DNA from: Fimbriimonadaceae bacterium
GTDB taxonomy: Bacteria; Armatimonadota; Fimbriimonadia; Fimbriimonadales; Fimbriimonadaceae
Reading direction: 5' to 3'
NCBI GenBank assembly: GCA_019694835.1
Contig: JAIBBE010000233.1
Coordinates: 62,001-126,000, forward strand
Length of the DNA stretch: 64,000 nt
The notes under the pieces were generated by a model that made no database searches, was not told the DNA's origin, and saw only the letters and a list, made by a program, of their open reading frames with translations. This document shows, one piece after another, positions 1-10,000 of this stretch (the stretch's first letter is position 1; every line of letters starts with the position of its first letter). The position numbers and the translations under genes were made by a program.

Positions 1-543
1 CCGCTTGCCCTTGCCTTAAGTCCGGTTGCGCTGCTGGTGACGCTCGGCTACAGCTTGACCAAACGGTTCACGCCCTTGTGCCACTTCGTCCTGGGGTTGG
101 GCCTGGGTATCGCGCCTGCCGCGAGCTGGGTCGCCGTCAGTGGCAAACTCGATTGGGCGATCGTTCCGATTACGGCGGGTGTGATGCTTTGGACGGCCGG
201 GTTCGACATCATCTACAGCTTGCAGGACGAGGAATTCGACCGGGAAATGGGGTTGCGGTCACTGCCCCAGACGCTCGGGAAAGCACGTGCCTTGACGGTG
301 AGCCGCGTTTGCCACATCTTGGCACCCCTCTCGCTGGCTTTTGGTGGCTATATGTCGGGCGCTGGTCCGCTGTTTTTTGCAGGAGTGGTCGCGGCGGCGG
401 GGCTGCTGTACTATGAGCAGAGCCTGGTCAGGCCCCACGACCTGAGCCGCGTGAACATGGCCTTCTTCACGCTCAACGGCTTTGTCTCCATGGGCGTTTT
501 TGCCTTCGCGCTCCTGGATCAGTTGATTAAGATTCCGCTCTGA
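1..543 (+). CDS. UbiA-family prenyltransferase, C-terminal part (partial)
   Basis: The frame is open from base 1, so the gene begins outside the window; 180 residues remain. UbiA proteins are multi-helix membrane enzymes that attach a polyprenyl chain to an aromatic acid in quinone synthesis. The second conserved acidic motif is present as DIIYSLQDEEFDRE, the Mg-diphosphate binding site, followed by the usual QTLGKARAL loop. About five hydrophobic helices can be seen. It may be the 4-hydroxybenzoate-type or the futalosine-pathway (MqnP-like) enzyme; the menaquinol-type respiratory chain in this window makes a menaquinone role plausible, but this is inference. The next gene follows after 49 bp. 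Confidence 0.85.
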   Translation, partial: PLALALSPVALLVTLGYSLTKRFTPLCHFVLGLGLGIAPAASWVAVSGKLDWAIVPITAGVMLWTAGFDIIYSLQDEEFDREMGLRSLPQTLGKARALTVSRVCHILAPLSLAFGGYMSGAGPLFFAGVVAAAGLLYYEQSLVRPHDLSRVNMAFFTLNGFVSMGVFAFALLDQLIKIPL

Positions 544-592
544 TCGAACCTCCGGCCCATTTCTTGCGGTCCAATTTCCGGAGGAGTCTTCA

Positions 593-3500
593 ATGCTGTT
601 TGCGATGATGATTGCGCTCGGGGGCAATACCCTTTCCGAGCGGCTCGATGTCTTGGTGGATTTGAAAGGAAAGGGAGAACAGGCCCACGAGGTCGCCGCT
701 GTTGTCGGTCATCGTGGCCGAGTCGTGCGCTTGGAGCCATCAGGCGTTTATCGAGTAGAGCTTCGGGGTCAACTCGATGAAACCCTTGCCGCACTGCGTT
801 TCCATGCCAGGGTGGCCAACCTCCGCCCAGTCGCGCCCGAACTTGCGACCGACATCCTCGACACGAATTCACTTGCCAAGATGAGCGGCGCCATCGACTT
901 GTACAAAGCCAAGTACCGCGCCTTCGAGGAGCGTTCTGGAGCGAAGCGCGACGAAGAAGAAGAGCGCGAGACGCCGGGCCTCGACTACCTGGAAGCTCAC
1001 CGTTTCTATCTGGAAGAGCGCGCCTACCCCAACGACGAGCCTGATTGGCCAGCGTGGGCTAGAGCTGCCCAGCATCGCGATGCGATGCCTGCCTGGAACG
1101 ACGGGCCGAGTGCACAGGGCCTCGTTGGCACGTGGAGTTACCTCGGGCCAACCAATCTCGACACACCCTATCGCATCTATTACGGGCTTCCTCCTCTTAA
1201 CGGCCGCGTCAACGGTGTTGCGTACCATCCGACCGACGCCAACACGTTCTATCTGGTGGGTGCGCAGGGCGGAGTCTGGAAGACGACCGACGGCGGCGTT
1301 AACTACACCCCGCTGAGCGACAAGTGGGAAGTCATGGCTGCGAGCAGTGTGGCCGTCGACCCGACCAATCCGAACGTGATCTACGTCGGAACCGGCGACT
1401 ACCCAGGCAGCAAGCCGTACTGCATGGGCATCATGAAATCGACCGATGGCGGCGCGACGTGGACCAACTACGGCCGCTCCCAATTCGGCACCCGCGCGAT
1501 CAACAAAATACTCCTCGATCCCGCGAATCCCCAGATCGTGCTCGTTACGACCGGTCGCGGCGCGGGCGGCAACGGTTTCGTGTGGCGCTCGACGGATGGC
1601 GGCATCACGTGGTCGTCCGTCATCACGACTTCGGCCTCTTGGAGTGACTTAACGGTCGGTGCCCCCTCGGGCGGTCAGCGCTATATCTACGCGGCCGGTG
1701 GTGACACGGCAGGCGGCAAGATCTTCCGATCCCAAAATCAAGGCGCGACTTGGACGGCGATCGCGAGTCCGGTCACGGGAACGCAAAGCGGCCTTTGTAT
1801 CTCCGCGTCTGTCGTCGACCCTAATACGGTCTACCTATTAACGCCGAGTTCTCGGAACATCTGGAAGAGCACCAATGCCGGTGCCTCGTGGACCAACGTT
1901 TCAGCAGGCTTCGTCAACGGCACGAACAACTACAACTGGTCACAAGGCAGCTATGACTTCTTCATGGCGACCTCGAAGACTCCGGCCAATGCAGACGTGA
2001 TCTACGTGGGCCTCATCGATGTCGTCCAGTCCATAAACGGAGGCGCGTCGTGGCAGTCGGTCGGCGGTCCCGCCTACTCGAATTCCTCCATTGTCCACAA
2101 CGACCAGCACTGCATCGCCATCAATCCGCTGAATCCGAACCAAGCGCTCGTTGGCGGCGATGGCGGCATCTTCCGATTCACCTACACGCCCGCGAGCAAC
2201 ACGTGGGCTTGGAATTACCTCAGCCGCAACCTCGGCATCACCCAGTTCTATCGCATGGCCGCGCATCCGACCAACCCGAACATCCTCCTCGGAGGCACTC
2301 AAGACAATGCGACGCCGTTCTGCAACGGTGCGCTGGGGACGTGGGATAACGTTGGTGGCGGCGACGGTGGCTACTGCGAGATCAACCCGACCTCGCCAGG
2401 TCGCCAGTATTCAGAGTCTCAGTACCTGAATATCTACAAGACGACCAACAGTTGGGGCAGCAGCAGCGGCATCGGGCCCAGTTACGGCACTGATTCGGTC
2501 GCATTCATCGCTCCGTTCGTGCTCGATCCGAACAACCCGAATCTGCTCTACGCCGGCACGAACTATCTGTATCGGTACACCGACTCCACCAACACGTGGG
2601 CAACGCGCCTCGGGGCTACGGCTCTGACCACCGGGACGATCCGGGCGATCGCGGTTGCGCCGGGGGACTCGAATCGAATCTACACGGGTGCTTCAGATGG
2701 CCAAGTTTGGATGAGCAGCAACGCGGGTACCTCCTGGACCCAGATCAACACCGGCTCGCCGAGCCTGCCCAACCGGACCATCACCTCGATCAGCATCAAC
2801 CCGGCGAACAAAGACGACATTTTGATCACGGTTAGCGGAACTGGGACCGGGCACGTGTATCGCTGCATCAACACCCTGGCCGTGACCCGGGTCTGGCAGA
2901 ACCTGAGCGGTTCGTTGGCCACCGGCCTGCCCGACGTTCCCGTGAACTCCCTCGCCCGTGACCTCACCAATCCACAGACGATGTGGTACGCGGCGACCGA
3001 TGTCGGCGTCTTCGCGACCGGTGATGGAGGAGCCACCTGGGCGAACGCGACTGCGCCGATGGGCCTACCCAATACGCAGGTCAACGACTTGAAGGCCGTG
3101 CCCGGCACGGGCAGGCTCGTTGCGGCCACTTACGGCCGGGGAATGTGGAGCATCCAGCTCTCGAACCTGCAGAACGTCACCGGCACGATCGAGTTGCAGG
3201 ACTATCTGCCGCCGACGATGCCGCGGACGGTGACGCTCGAGTTCCGGACGCCGGGCACGACGACGGTCGTTCACTCCGTGAACCTAGCCATCGGCGGAGG
3301 AGGCCCCAAGGACTTCGTCACCGGAGTGAGCTTCGTGGGCACCTACGATGTCGCCGCGAAGGGTTCGAACTGGCTGCGCAAAGTGCTGCCGAACGTGGTC
3401 ATCACGCCGATCGGGGCTTCCAACTTGGCCTTCTCGCTGCGCAACGGGGACAGCGACGGGGACAACGAGGTGGGGATCGGGGACTACGCTCTGCTCTCTG

Positions 3501-3628
3501 CATCCTATGGCAAGAGCCTGGGTGATCCTGGCTACGCCGTCGCGGCTGATCTCAACGGTGACGACACCGTGGACATCGCTGACTACGCGATCCTGTCGTC
3601 GAACTACGGGATGCTGGGGGACAACTAG
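593..3628 (+). CDS. Secreted BNR/VPS10-like beta-propeller protein with dockerin-like C-terminus
   Basis: 1011 residues. An ATG follows a good GGAGGA ribosome site. The N-terminus is a short, weak hydrophobic leader (MLFAMMIALGG). From about residue 190 to 860 there are many Asp-box/BNR-type blades with the pattern S-x-D-G-G-x-T-W (for example KSTDGGATWTN), typical of sortilin/VPS10-like or sialidase-like propellers. No catalytic residues could be assigned. The last 150 residues form a beta-sandwich-like stretch starting near LQDY. It is followed by two calcium-loop-like repeats (GDSDGDNEVGIGDYALLSAS and ADLNGDDTVDIADYAILSSN) that look like a type I dockerin. The same tail ends two other proteins in this window (16493-18139 and 18358-20223). 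Its role is probably extracellular; the substrate is unknown. Confidence 0.8.
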   Translation: MLFAMMIALGGNTLSERLDVLVDLKGKGEQAHEVAAVVGHRGRVVRLEPSGVYRVELRGQLDETLAALRFHARVANLRPVAPELATDILDTNSLAKMSGAIDLYKAKYRAFEERSGAKRDEEEERETPGLDYLEAHRFYLEERAYPNDEPDWPAWARAAQHRDAMPAWNDGPSAQGLVGTWSYLGPTNLDTPYRIYYGLPPLNGRVNGVAYHPTDANTFYLVGAQGGVWKTTDGGVNYTPLSDKWEVMAASSVAVDPTNPNVIYVGTGDYPGSKPYCMGIMKSTDGGATWTNYGRSQFGTRAINKILLDPANPQIVLVTTGRGAGGNGFVWRSTDGGITWSSVITTSASWSDLTVGAPSGGQRYIYAAGGDTAGGKIFRSQNQGATWTAIASPVTGTQSGLCISASVVDPNTVYLLTPSSRNIWKSTNAGASWTNVSAGFVNGTNNYNWSQGSYDFFMATSKTPANADVIYVGLIDVVQSINGGASWQSVGGPAYSNSSIVHNDQHCIAINPLNPNQALVGGDGGIFRFTYTPASNTWAWNYLSRNLGITQFYRMAAHPTNPNILLGGTQDNATPFCNGALGTWDNVGGGDGGYCEINPTSPGRQYSESQYLNIYKTTNSWGSSSGIGPSYGTDSVAFIAPFVLDPNNPNLLYAGTNYLYRYTDSTNTWATRLGATALTTGTIRAIAVAPGDSNRIYTGASDGQVWMSSNAGTSWTQINTGSPSLPNRTITSISINPANKDDILITVSGTGTGHVYRCINTLAVTRVWQNLSGSLATGLPDVPVNSLARDLTNPQTMWYAATDVGVFATGDGGATWANATAPMGLPNTQVNDLKAVPGTGRLVAATYGRGMWSIQLSNLQNVTGTIELQDYLPPTMPRTVTLEFRTPGTTTVVHSVNLAIGGGGPKDFVTGVSFVGTYDVAAKGSNWLRKVLPNVVITPIGASNLAFSLRNGDSDGDNEVGIGDYALLSASYGKSLGDPGYAVAADLNGDDTVDIADYAILSSNYGMLGDN

Positions 3629-3704
3629 GGCGGTTCTGCTGACAGCCGGATGGTCTCTACGGACCTTGGTACATCTGGGCCTCGCGTTGAGAAAGGCTGA
3701 TCCC

Positions 3705-3806
3705 GGTGGCCGGGGTGATGAAATTGTGTACCCCGGCGCTGTCAACTGCGAGAGCCTGTCAGAAACTGGCAGGACCGGGGTGCACAATTTCATCACCCCG
3801 GCCACC
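3705..3806. repeat. Palindromic repeat family B, copy 1
   Basis: Two 32-bp arms (3705-3736 and 3775-3806) are inverted copies with one mismatch; the arm core is GGCCGGGGTGATGAAATTGT. The 38-bp centre also contains a short CTGTCA/TGGCAG-type inverted pair. A second copy lies at 5428-5539. It sits in the 388-bp gap 3629-4016 between convergent genes, where the only other structure seen is the family E copy at 3908-3970. It could act as a bidirectional terminator or a REP-like element. Confidence 0.9.
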
Positions 3807-3907
3807 CGCCGCGTACTCGCCCGAGTCTAAGGCTGAACCAACTCACCCGATCATTGCAGGCGCGGGATGCAATCACTCCGCCGGGAGTTTCCGGCCGTCG
3901 CGTACCC

Positions 3908-3970
3908 TTGCGACCGTTGCGTGAAACTCCGGAAACGCGAGTCACGCAAAGGAACGCCACGGCGCGCAAC
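3908..3970. repeat. Palindromic repeat family E, copy 1
   Basis: An imperfect inverted repeat: TTGCGTGA on the left and TCACGCAA on the right, around a centre containing TCCGGAA. It is followed by a GCCACGGCGCGC-like tail. The same arrangement, better preserved, is at 26529-26579. It lies downstream of the lipoprotein gene at 4017-4484 (minus strand) in a convergent gap. Confidence 0.6.
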
Positions 3971-4016
3971 GGGGATGCACCACCGTGCGACCGTGTCGTG
4001 GGATTCCGAAACTGCG

Positions 4017-4484
4017 CTACTGAACTTGGCGGACCAAGAGCACCTTGATCGCGATGCCATTGTCCATGTGGGTGGATTCGAAGGAGTTGCCGTCTTCGCC
4101 GAGGATCAGGGTGAATTGCTCGAGGGCCTGATTGGCGGGAACGTCGTCGAAGTACAGCGAAAGGAGGTTCCGGGCGATGGTCCAACGGCCCTCTCGGGTG
4201 ACCTGCGTGCCGCCGAAGGTGTCGATCTTCTGGGTGAAGGTCATATCGCTGCGGAATTGGATGGTGCCGCCGCAGGAGACGATCATGCCGTTCGTGAGGC
4301 TGAGGGTGCCGGGGCATGCGGTTTCGAGGCCGCCCGCTTCGACGTTGGTGTCGCGCCAAGTGCCCAGCAACTGATTCCGGGTGATGTTGTAGCCGTTGGG
4401 GTTGTTCGTGGTATTGCCCGCGCAACCCAAAACCACCGCCACAAAGACCGAAACCAGCAAGACGCCTAACAAAATCCTTCTCAT
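4017..4484 (-). CDS. Small lipoprotein, lipocalin-like
   Basis: 155 residues. The ATG at 4484 was chosen because a strong GGAAGGAAGG purine tract precedes it and a lipoprotein signal starts there: a short Arg-Arg region, a hydrophobic stretch and the lipobox VLGC at about residue 21. Upstream in-frame codons give a peptide without signal character. The mature part contains LLGTWRDTN, FRSDMTFTQ and EGRWTIARN, the alternating pattern seen in small lipocalin-like or stress-response lipoproteins. No specific function can be given. It is divergent from the lipoate-ligase-like gene, with about 90 bp between the starts. Confidence 0.75.
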   Translation of the reverse strand: MRRILLGVLLVSVFVAVVLGCAGNTTNNPNGYNITRNQLLGTWRDTNVEAGGLETACPGTLSLTNGMIVSCGGTIQFRSDMTFTQKIDTFGGTQVTREGRWTIARNLLSLYFDDVPANQALEQFTLILGEDGNSFESTHMDNGIAIKVLLVRQVQ

Positions 4485-4574
4485 CGAACCTTCCTTCCGT
4501 GAATCGCTTGTATACAGACGAGACAACCGCCTCTTTCGCATTATGGCACCGGTGAACGCTGGTAAAACGACCTT

Positions 4575-5366
4575 GTGCCGCTTTCCTTCGACGAAGTAGC
4601 CGATGGGCCGACGAATATGGCCCGCGACCTCGCCTTGTTGGAGCATGCCGAGGCGGATGGCGGCATCTGGGCCCGGGTGTATGGCTGGACCGGGCCGTGG
4701 GTGACTTTGGGGCGCTTTCAGTCTAGGGAGCGTGATTTGCTGCCCGAGTGCCCGGTCCTTTCGGTGGTCCGTCCGACGGGCGGGCGCGGCGTTTTGCATG
4801 GTCACGATATTACGGTAGGGCTTGCCGGGCCATTGGTGGTTGGCGCGCATGGGGGTCGGGGCAGCCTGCGGGAGACCTACCGTCTCTACGTGCAGTTCCT
4901 GATCAACGCCCTCCGCGCCTGCGACGTCCCGGCAGTACTTGGGGAGTCCTACCGTGGCGCGGCCGTCCCGCCCGCGCTGACCGAAACTCCGCAGGAAGCC
5001 GAACCACTCGCAAGCAGCGCCAATCTCAATTTTTCATCTGTTACATCAGCAGCAAGAGGTGCTTTTCCCCAAGAGTTTTCCCAGCGCGGGCGGGACGGCC
5101 GCGCCACGGATGAGGGAAAGAGGAGTGCGGACTGCTTCGCCCACGTCGCGGCCAATGATGTCGTGGACGAGCGGACGGGGGTTAAGGTGTGTGGCTGCGC
5201 GCTTCGAATGACCGACCGCGCCGTCCTCCTACAAGCCAGCATCCCCATCGGCCCGCCCATGATCGACCCGGCGCGGGTCTTCCGTGAGCCGAGCCCGTCG
5301 ACCTTCGTCGCCTTGGATCCGGGGGCATTCAACCTTGCCCTTTCGCAGTCTTTCCCGACCGGATGA
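4575..5366 (+). CDS. Lipoate-protein ligase A / octanoyltransferase-like protein carrying an in-frame palindromic insert
   Basis: 263 residues from a GTG start; ATG at 4617 is an alternative, but the conserved DGPTNMARDLALLE start motif lies across it. The BPL/LplA/LipB fold is shown by RPTGGRGVLHGHD (the RRxTGGxAVLH substrate motif) and by GVKVCGCALRM, in which the lysine is the expected catalytic or adenylate-binding residue. The native DCFAHVAANDVV segment corresponds to the CFAS-x3-YD region of LipM/LplA proteins. Between these, residues about 126-178 are encoded by a 158-bp element with perfect 28-bp inverted ends (4952-5109). Proteins of the family normally have only a short loop there. 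The product should attach lipoyl or octanoyl groups to carrier proteins if the insert is tolerated. Confidence 0.75.
   Translation: MPLSFDEVADGPTNMARDLALLEHAEADGGIWARVYGWTGPWVTLGRFQSRERDLLPECPVLSVVRPTGGRGVLHGHDITVGLAGPLVVGAHGGRGSLRETYRLYVQFLINALRACDVPAVLGESYRGAAVPPALTETPQEAEPLASSANLNFSSVTSAARGAFPQEFSQRGRDGRATDEGKRSADCFAHVAANDVVDERTGVKVCGCALRMTDRAVLLQASIPIGPPMIDPARVFREPSPSTFVALDPGAFNLALSQSFPTG
4952..5109. repeat. 158-bp palindrome-ended element inside the ligase gene
   Basis: Bases 4952-4979 and 5082-5109 are perfect inverted copies of each other (28 of 28); the arm core is GGCGCGGCCGTCCCGCCCGC. The centre is richer in A/T. The element keeps the host reading frame open. Such arms are typical of REP or miniature mobile elements; no transposase is encoded. 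The GGCGGGACG core resembles that of family D (42362-42431), but the arms differ in sequence. Confidence 0.9.
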
Positions 5367-5427
5367 GTTTCTAAGCATCAGGAAGTCTGCACACGCGCGG
5401 ATCCCGCGTTGGGCCAAGAAGCGTCTC

Positions 5428-5539
5428 GGGTGGCCGGGGTGATGAAATTGTGCATCCCGGCCCTGTCAACCATCGCGACCTTCCAAATCAAGGAGGAACT
5501 GGCAGAACCGGGGTGCACAATTCATCACCCCGGCCACCC
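5428..5539. repeat. Palindromic repeat family B, copy 2
   Basis: Arms 5428-5460 and 5508-5539 are inverted copies apart from one missing base and one substitution, and match the arms at 3705-3806 almost exactly. The centre has diverged. It lies in the 425-bp gap 5367-5791. The rest of that gap holds an A-rich purine tract (about 5580-5680) and the presumed promoter region of the next gene; no further gene was seen. Confidence 0.9.
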
Positions 5540-5791
5540 GATTCTACGTTCCAGCTTTGCTTCGCGACGCTTTCTTGGAAGGGAGCAGGATCGCAAACGC
5601 GAGACCGAGAAAGGGCGCCAAACCGACGCAAAGACAGCCGAAAACCCCCAAGAGCCAAGAATTTTCGAAAATTCTCGCCCGGAATTCCTTAAGTTGGCTT
5701 AACTTGATCGATTTTTCGGAGGCCTGTCGCTACACTACCGAGCATTCGCGGCTGCGTCCTCAGCGCTAGCCGCTCGATTCGGGAGTAAAGC

Positions 5792-7024
5792 ATGAACTCG
5801 TTGTCAAAACTCATTTTCGCCCTCGTCGCGGCGGCGTCCGTCTCGCAGGCGTGGGCCCAAGTCAATTCGTACTCGGATGGTTCAGACGGGGCGTTTAACC
5901 CGAGCGCCGGTTTGACGACCATCGACCTCGGCCTCGCCCCGACCACTTCTTGGACTTCGCCCGGAACGGGGAACGGGGTTTACGATCCCAGCAAGTGGGC
6001 TGTCGTCTTCAAGTACTCGTCGGTGAACATCGATGCGGGGAAGACGGTGAAGTTCACGAACCACCCGAAGACCCCACCCGTGGTATGGCTGGTGCAAGGT
6101 GACGTGACGATCAACGGGATCGTGGACCTTGATGGCGGGTATGGTCCATCAAATACCGGTCAATTTGGAATACCTGGACCCGGCGGCTTTCGCGGCGGGT
6201 CATTTGCTGTCGGTGGCAACAATGTGACCGCGGGGTTTGGTCCAGGGGGATCCTCGAACGTAAATGGCCACTCAACCGGTGAGGGAGGCTCGTATGGCAC
6301 CGCTCCAACCTTGGGGCAAGCTGCCGGAAAAGGCCCCGTCTATGGTAACGCGCAGATATTGCCTCTTATTGGCGGGTCTGGGTCAAAGGCGAGAGTGCAT
6401 GACGGATATGGAGGCTTTGGCGGCGGCGGGGCCATTCTGATCGTTGCGTCTGGAAACATCACCATTAATGGGACGATCCGCGCAAATAGCTACGATATTG
6501 GTGGCGCGTGGTGCGGCAGCGGCGGGGCGGTCCGGCTGGTTGCAAATCGCGTAACGGGAACCGGAATTGTTCAAGCGGTCGCCTCGACCGGTTACGGAGG
6601 CAATGGGAGAATTCGGATTGAGAGATTGGACGCCGGCAGCACCTTCTCTGGCGGAGTGTCCCCAACCCCGTCGAGCATCGTCCTCACCGGACCGGAGCCA
6701 GTCATCTGGCCCACAAACACCCACCCGACCTTAGCTGTCACAAGCGTCGACGGGGTCTCGGTCCCGGCCGATCCCGCATCGAATTTTAATGCACCCGACC
6801 TCCAGATCGGGCCAGCGGCGACGAGTGTCGTCCGACTCGAAGCCGCCAACGTGCCCACCGATGGCTCTTGGCGCGTCCAGGTTCGGGTTGTACCTCGCAA
6901 TGGCGTCGACAGCTTCGCAAACGCAACCCTCGTGAGCGGCAACCAAGTCGCGTCGATCTGGGAAGCAACGGTGACCCTGCCCCAGGGCGGAGCAGCGGTG
7001 ACCGCTCGGGCCTACAAGCTCTGA
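5792..7024 (+). CDS. Exported glycine-rich protein
   Basis: 410 residues. A clear signal peptide (MNSLSKLIFALVAAASVSQA, then WAQ) points to export. The mature part is rich in Gly, Asn and Ser, with long GGxGxGG-type stretches at about 125-230, and contains WLVQGDVTINGIVDLDGG, a pattern seen in large beta-helix or adhesin-like proteins of environmental bacteria. The C-terminal 130 residues look like a beta-sandwich. No enzyme motif was found. It lies 26 bp upstream of the repeat protein at 7051 and probably shares its transcript, which suggests that the two surface proteins are made together. Confidence 0.7.
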   Translation: MNSLSKLIFALVAAASVSQAWAQVNSYSDGSDGAFNPSAGLTTIDLGLAPTTSWTSPGTGNGVYDPSKWAVVFKYSSVNIDAGKTVKFTNHPKTPPVVWLVQGDVTINGIVDLDGGYGPSNTGQFGIPGPGGFRGGSFAVGGNNVTAGFGPGGSSNVNGHSTGEGGSYGTAPTLGQAAGKGPVYGNAQILPLIGGSGSKARVHDGYGGFGGGGAILIVASGNITINGTIRANSYDIGGAWCGSGGAVRLVANRVTGTGIVQAVASTGYGGNGRIRIERLDAGSTFSGGVSPTPSSIVLTGPEPVIWPTNTHPTLAVTSVDGVSVPADPASNFNAPDLQIGPAATSVVRLEAANVPTDGSWRVQVRVVPRNGVDSFANATLVSGNQVASIWEATVTLPQGGAAVTARAYKL

Positions 7025-7050
7025 GCGGCGAGGAAGCGGGAGGACGAACT

Positions 7051-10000
7051 ATGAGAGCGACAAAGGGAATTCGGAACGCAACCGTCGTGCTCGGCCTCGC
7101 CGGGGTGCTGGCGGCGGTTGCTCTTGCCCCCATGGGCGGGTTGCTCAAGAGGGCTGGGAGTGCTGGTCCAGGGAACCCTGCGCCCTCCGACACGGCCGCA
7201 CCCTTGGTTGCGCGTGCCGCCCGACCGGGGTCAACCGTGACGCCCAAGCCTCTCACAGTGACGGGTCTGGTTCCCCCCGCCCCCATCGCAGGCATCCTCC
7301 AAGACAACCCGCCCGACGACGCGATTTCGCGCGAATTCGTGGTTTACAAGAACTCGGCCGAGAACGACGACCCGACCGACGCCATTGCCCGTGAGTTTGT
7401 GGTGTTCCAGAACAGCGCCGGCTCCAACGAGATCACCGACGCGATTGCCCGCGAGTTCGTGGTCTTCCAAAACAGTGCGGGGTCCAACGAGATCACCGAC
7501 GCCATCGCGCGCGAGTTCGTGGTCAACAAGAACAGCGATGCCTCCGGAATTCCCACGGATGCGATCGCCCGTGAATTCGTGGTCTCAATTCAGGACGTCA
7601 TCGCGCCGCAGGTCAAGATCACGGCAGGGCCGCGTGAGGGCGGCCAGGTTGCGCCTGGTCCTGTGACCTTACAGTGGATGGGCCAAGACAACCTGACCCC
7701 CTCAGCGTCCCTCCAATACCAATTCCGCCTCAACAAGAGTGCCTGGTCCGACTGGGCGCTGAACACCCAAACCACGACTGCAAGCCTCCCGGTTGGCGGC
7801 TATGTTTTCGAGGTCCGAGCCAAGGACTTGGCGGGCAATATCACCGACCCGCCTGCATCCCGCAGCTTCAAAGTCGACATCACCCCGCCGATCGTCACCG
7901 AAATCGGTGTCCGCGACGTCTCATGGAATGAAGCCACGATCTACTGGCGCACCAATGAGATTTCTAAGGGCACGGTGCGCTACGGCCTCCAAGCCACCAA
8001 CGACTTCCGCTACGACAAGGAGTCCATCCCCGAGCTTCGCCTCTACCACGAGGTGCGCATCAAGGGACTGAGTTCGAAGACGCCCTACCAGTACAAAGTC
8101 GACCTCGTCGACGAGGCCAACAATGCGGGCACCTCGAACACCCTCACCTTCACGACGGCCCTGCTGTACGATCTCAGCGTCCGGGAAGAGGACATCAGCA
8201 CCAGCATCCCGTTCCCCGCCAATAACGACACCATTACGATGTCGGCGAAAGTTCGCAATACCGGCGACGTGGAGCTTGTCGGGCACGTCGACTTCTATGA
8301 CCATCGCGCCGACACCGGGACAGTGCTCCTGGGCACGCAGACGGTCACGCTGAGGCCGTACACGGCGGCGACCACGGTGACCTCGCCGCCGTTCGTGGTG
8401 CGCGAGAGCGTTCACAAGCCGTTCGTGGCGATCCGGGTGAACCGCGATGACCTGCCCAACAACAACCGAGCCGATCGCGAACTGCTGGTCAACGCGCAGC
8501 CGCTTCGACTCACCTTCACCACCCCGACCATCAACACGTGGCCGAGTGATGTGCAGCAGTTTACGGTCAACGTCAAGAACACGGGCTCGCAACCGCAGGC
8601 CCTGGACGACGTTCGCGTACAGGGCATTGGCTTCGCGACACGCGTCTCCCCCGTTCCCACCGAACCCCTCCCGCCGGGCGAGACGACTCAGGTGACGTTC
8701 GAGGTCAACACTCCCGGCGGCCAGGGGGCTGGCAATCTGTCAGGCCAGATCGTGGTCGACGGGCAGGAGAATTACGTCCAGCCACTGAGCCTTCAGGTCT
8801 TCAGCGGACCGGTCGCGAACCTGCAAGTGCGCCTGATCAACGAACGCACCGGCGAGGGCATTCCGAACGGCATCGTCGTCGTCGGGAACGATCCGCGGGT
8901 TTACAGCACCGGCGGCGGCGGCAACCTGCCCCAGCCCGTCGCGGTGCCGTTGGGCAATGCGGTCGTGTATGGCTACGCCCAGAACTACATGCCCAAGTCC
9001 GGCAGCGTGCAGATCGTCAATGGCGTCAACACGCTGACGATCGCGCTGGAGGAGGGCAACGCCTACCAAATCACGCAGATCACGACCACCCCGCTCACCC
9101 AGCAGCAGATCATCGATCGCGGTGTGAACCTCCAGGATCCACAGAACTTCTGGGTTTACGATTTCGTGCTGTACATGGAGATCGGTTCGGTGCCGATTCC
9201 GAACGTGGTCGTGCCGGTGGCGACGGGTGTGCCCACAGAGGGCGGATACAGTTCGTCGTTCGGCGGAACCCGGAACATCGAGGGCGGGACCGTTTACATC
9301 GGCGGTTCCTTCACGCCAAACACGGCGACGTGGATCGTCATTCCGGGCGACGTCCGCATCCTGAAGCAGTTCTGGGACGCCAGCGTGACCGTTCAGAATC
9401 GCACGACGGCATTCCCGATCGAGAACGCATCGGCGACCCTCTCGATTCCTTCCGGCCTCGGTTTGCCTGCGTTGTTCGGGGCTCCGCAGCCCACGACGAA
9501 GCAACTCGGTACGATTCCGCCCGGCGGGAATCGTCAAGCGCAGTGGACCGTCCGGGGCGATTTCCCGGGCACATATCAATTGACTGGGCAAGCGACCGGC
9601 AATCTGATGCTCGGAACCGTTCCGATTCCCGTGGAGAGCACTCTTTTGAGCGACCCACTCGTGGTTGCGGCACCGAGCCTTGAGATCACCTTTACGACCC
9701 CAACCGCCGTGTCTCAGGGTGCTCCGTTCGACATCGGCGTTCACGTGCGCAACACGTCTTCAATCGACCTTCAGTTCGTGCAGGTCAACATCAAGGACGA
9801 CAAGTTGGTCAATTGCACTTTGTCCTCGGCGCGCACGGTGGACCTTGGCGCTTTGGCGATCAACGAAACGAAGACGGCGATCTTCACCTTCATCTCGCAG
9901 GTGACGGGCGTTGTGTTGAACGTGTATTCGGTTATCACTCCGCCACCCCTTGAGCCGCCGGTTACCGTTGTTCCTGGGCGAATGGACATCCTCTCTGTCG

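Noticed and set aside
5126..5160. The segment encoding CFAHVAAND in the ligase gene, which resembles the sequence upstream of the hexosaminidase gene near 14010-14040
   Set aside because: This is the native CFAS-x-YD-like region of LplA/LipM proteins, so the DNA similarity is probably chance and is not counted as part of the inserted element.
7318..7599. 60-bp repeats considered as CRISPR or mobile DNA
   Set aside because: They are in-frame coding repeats with synonymous differences inside a secreted protein.
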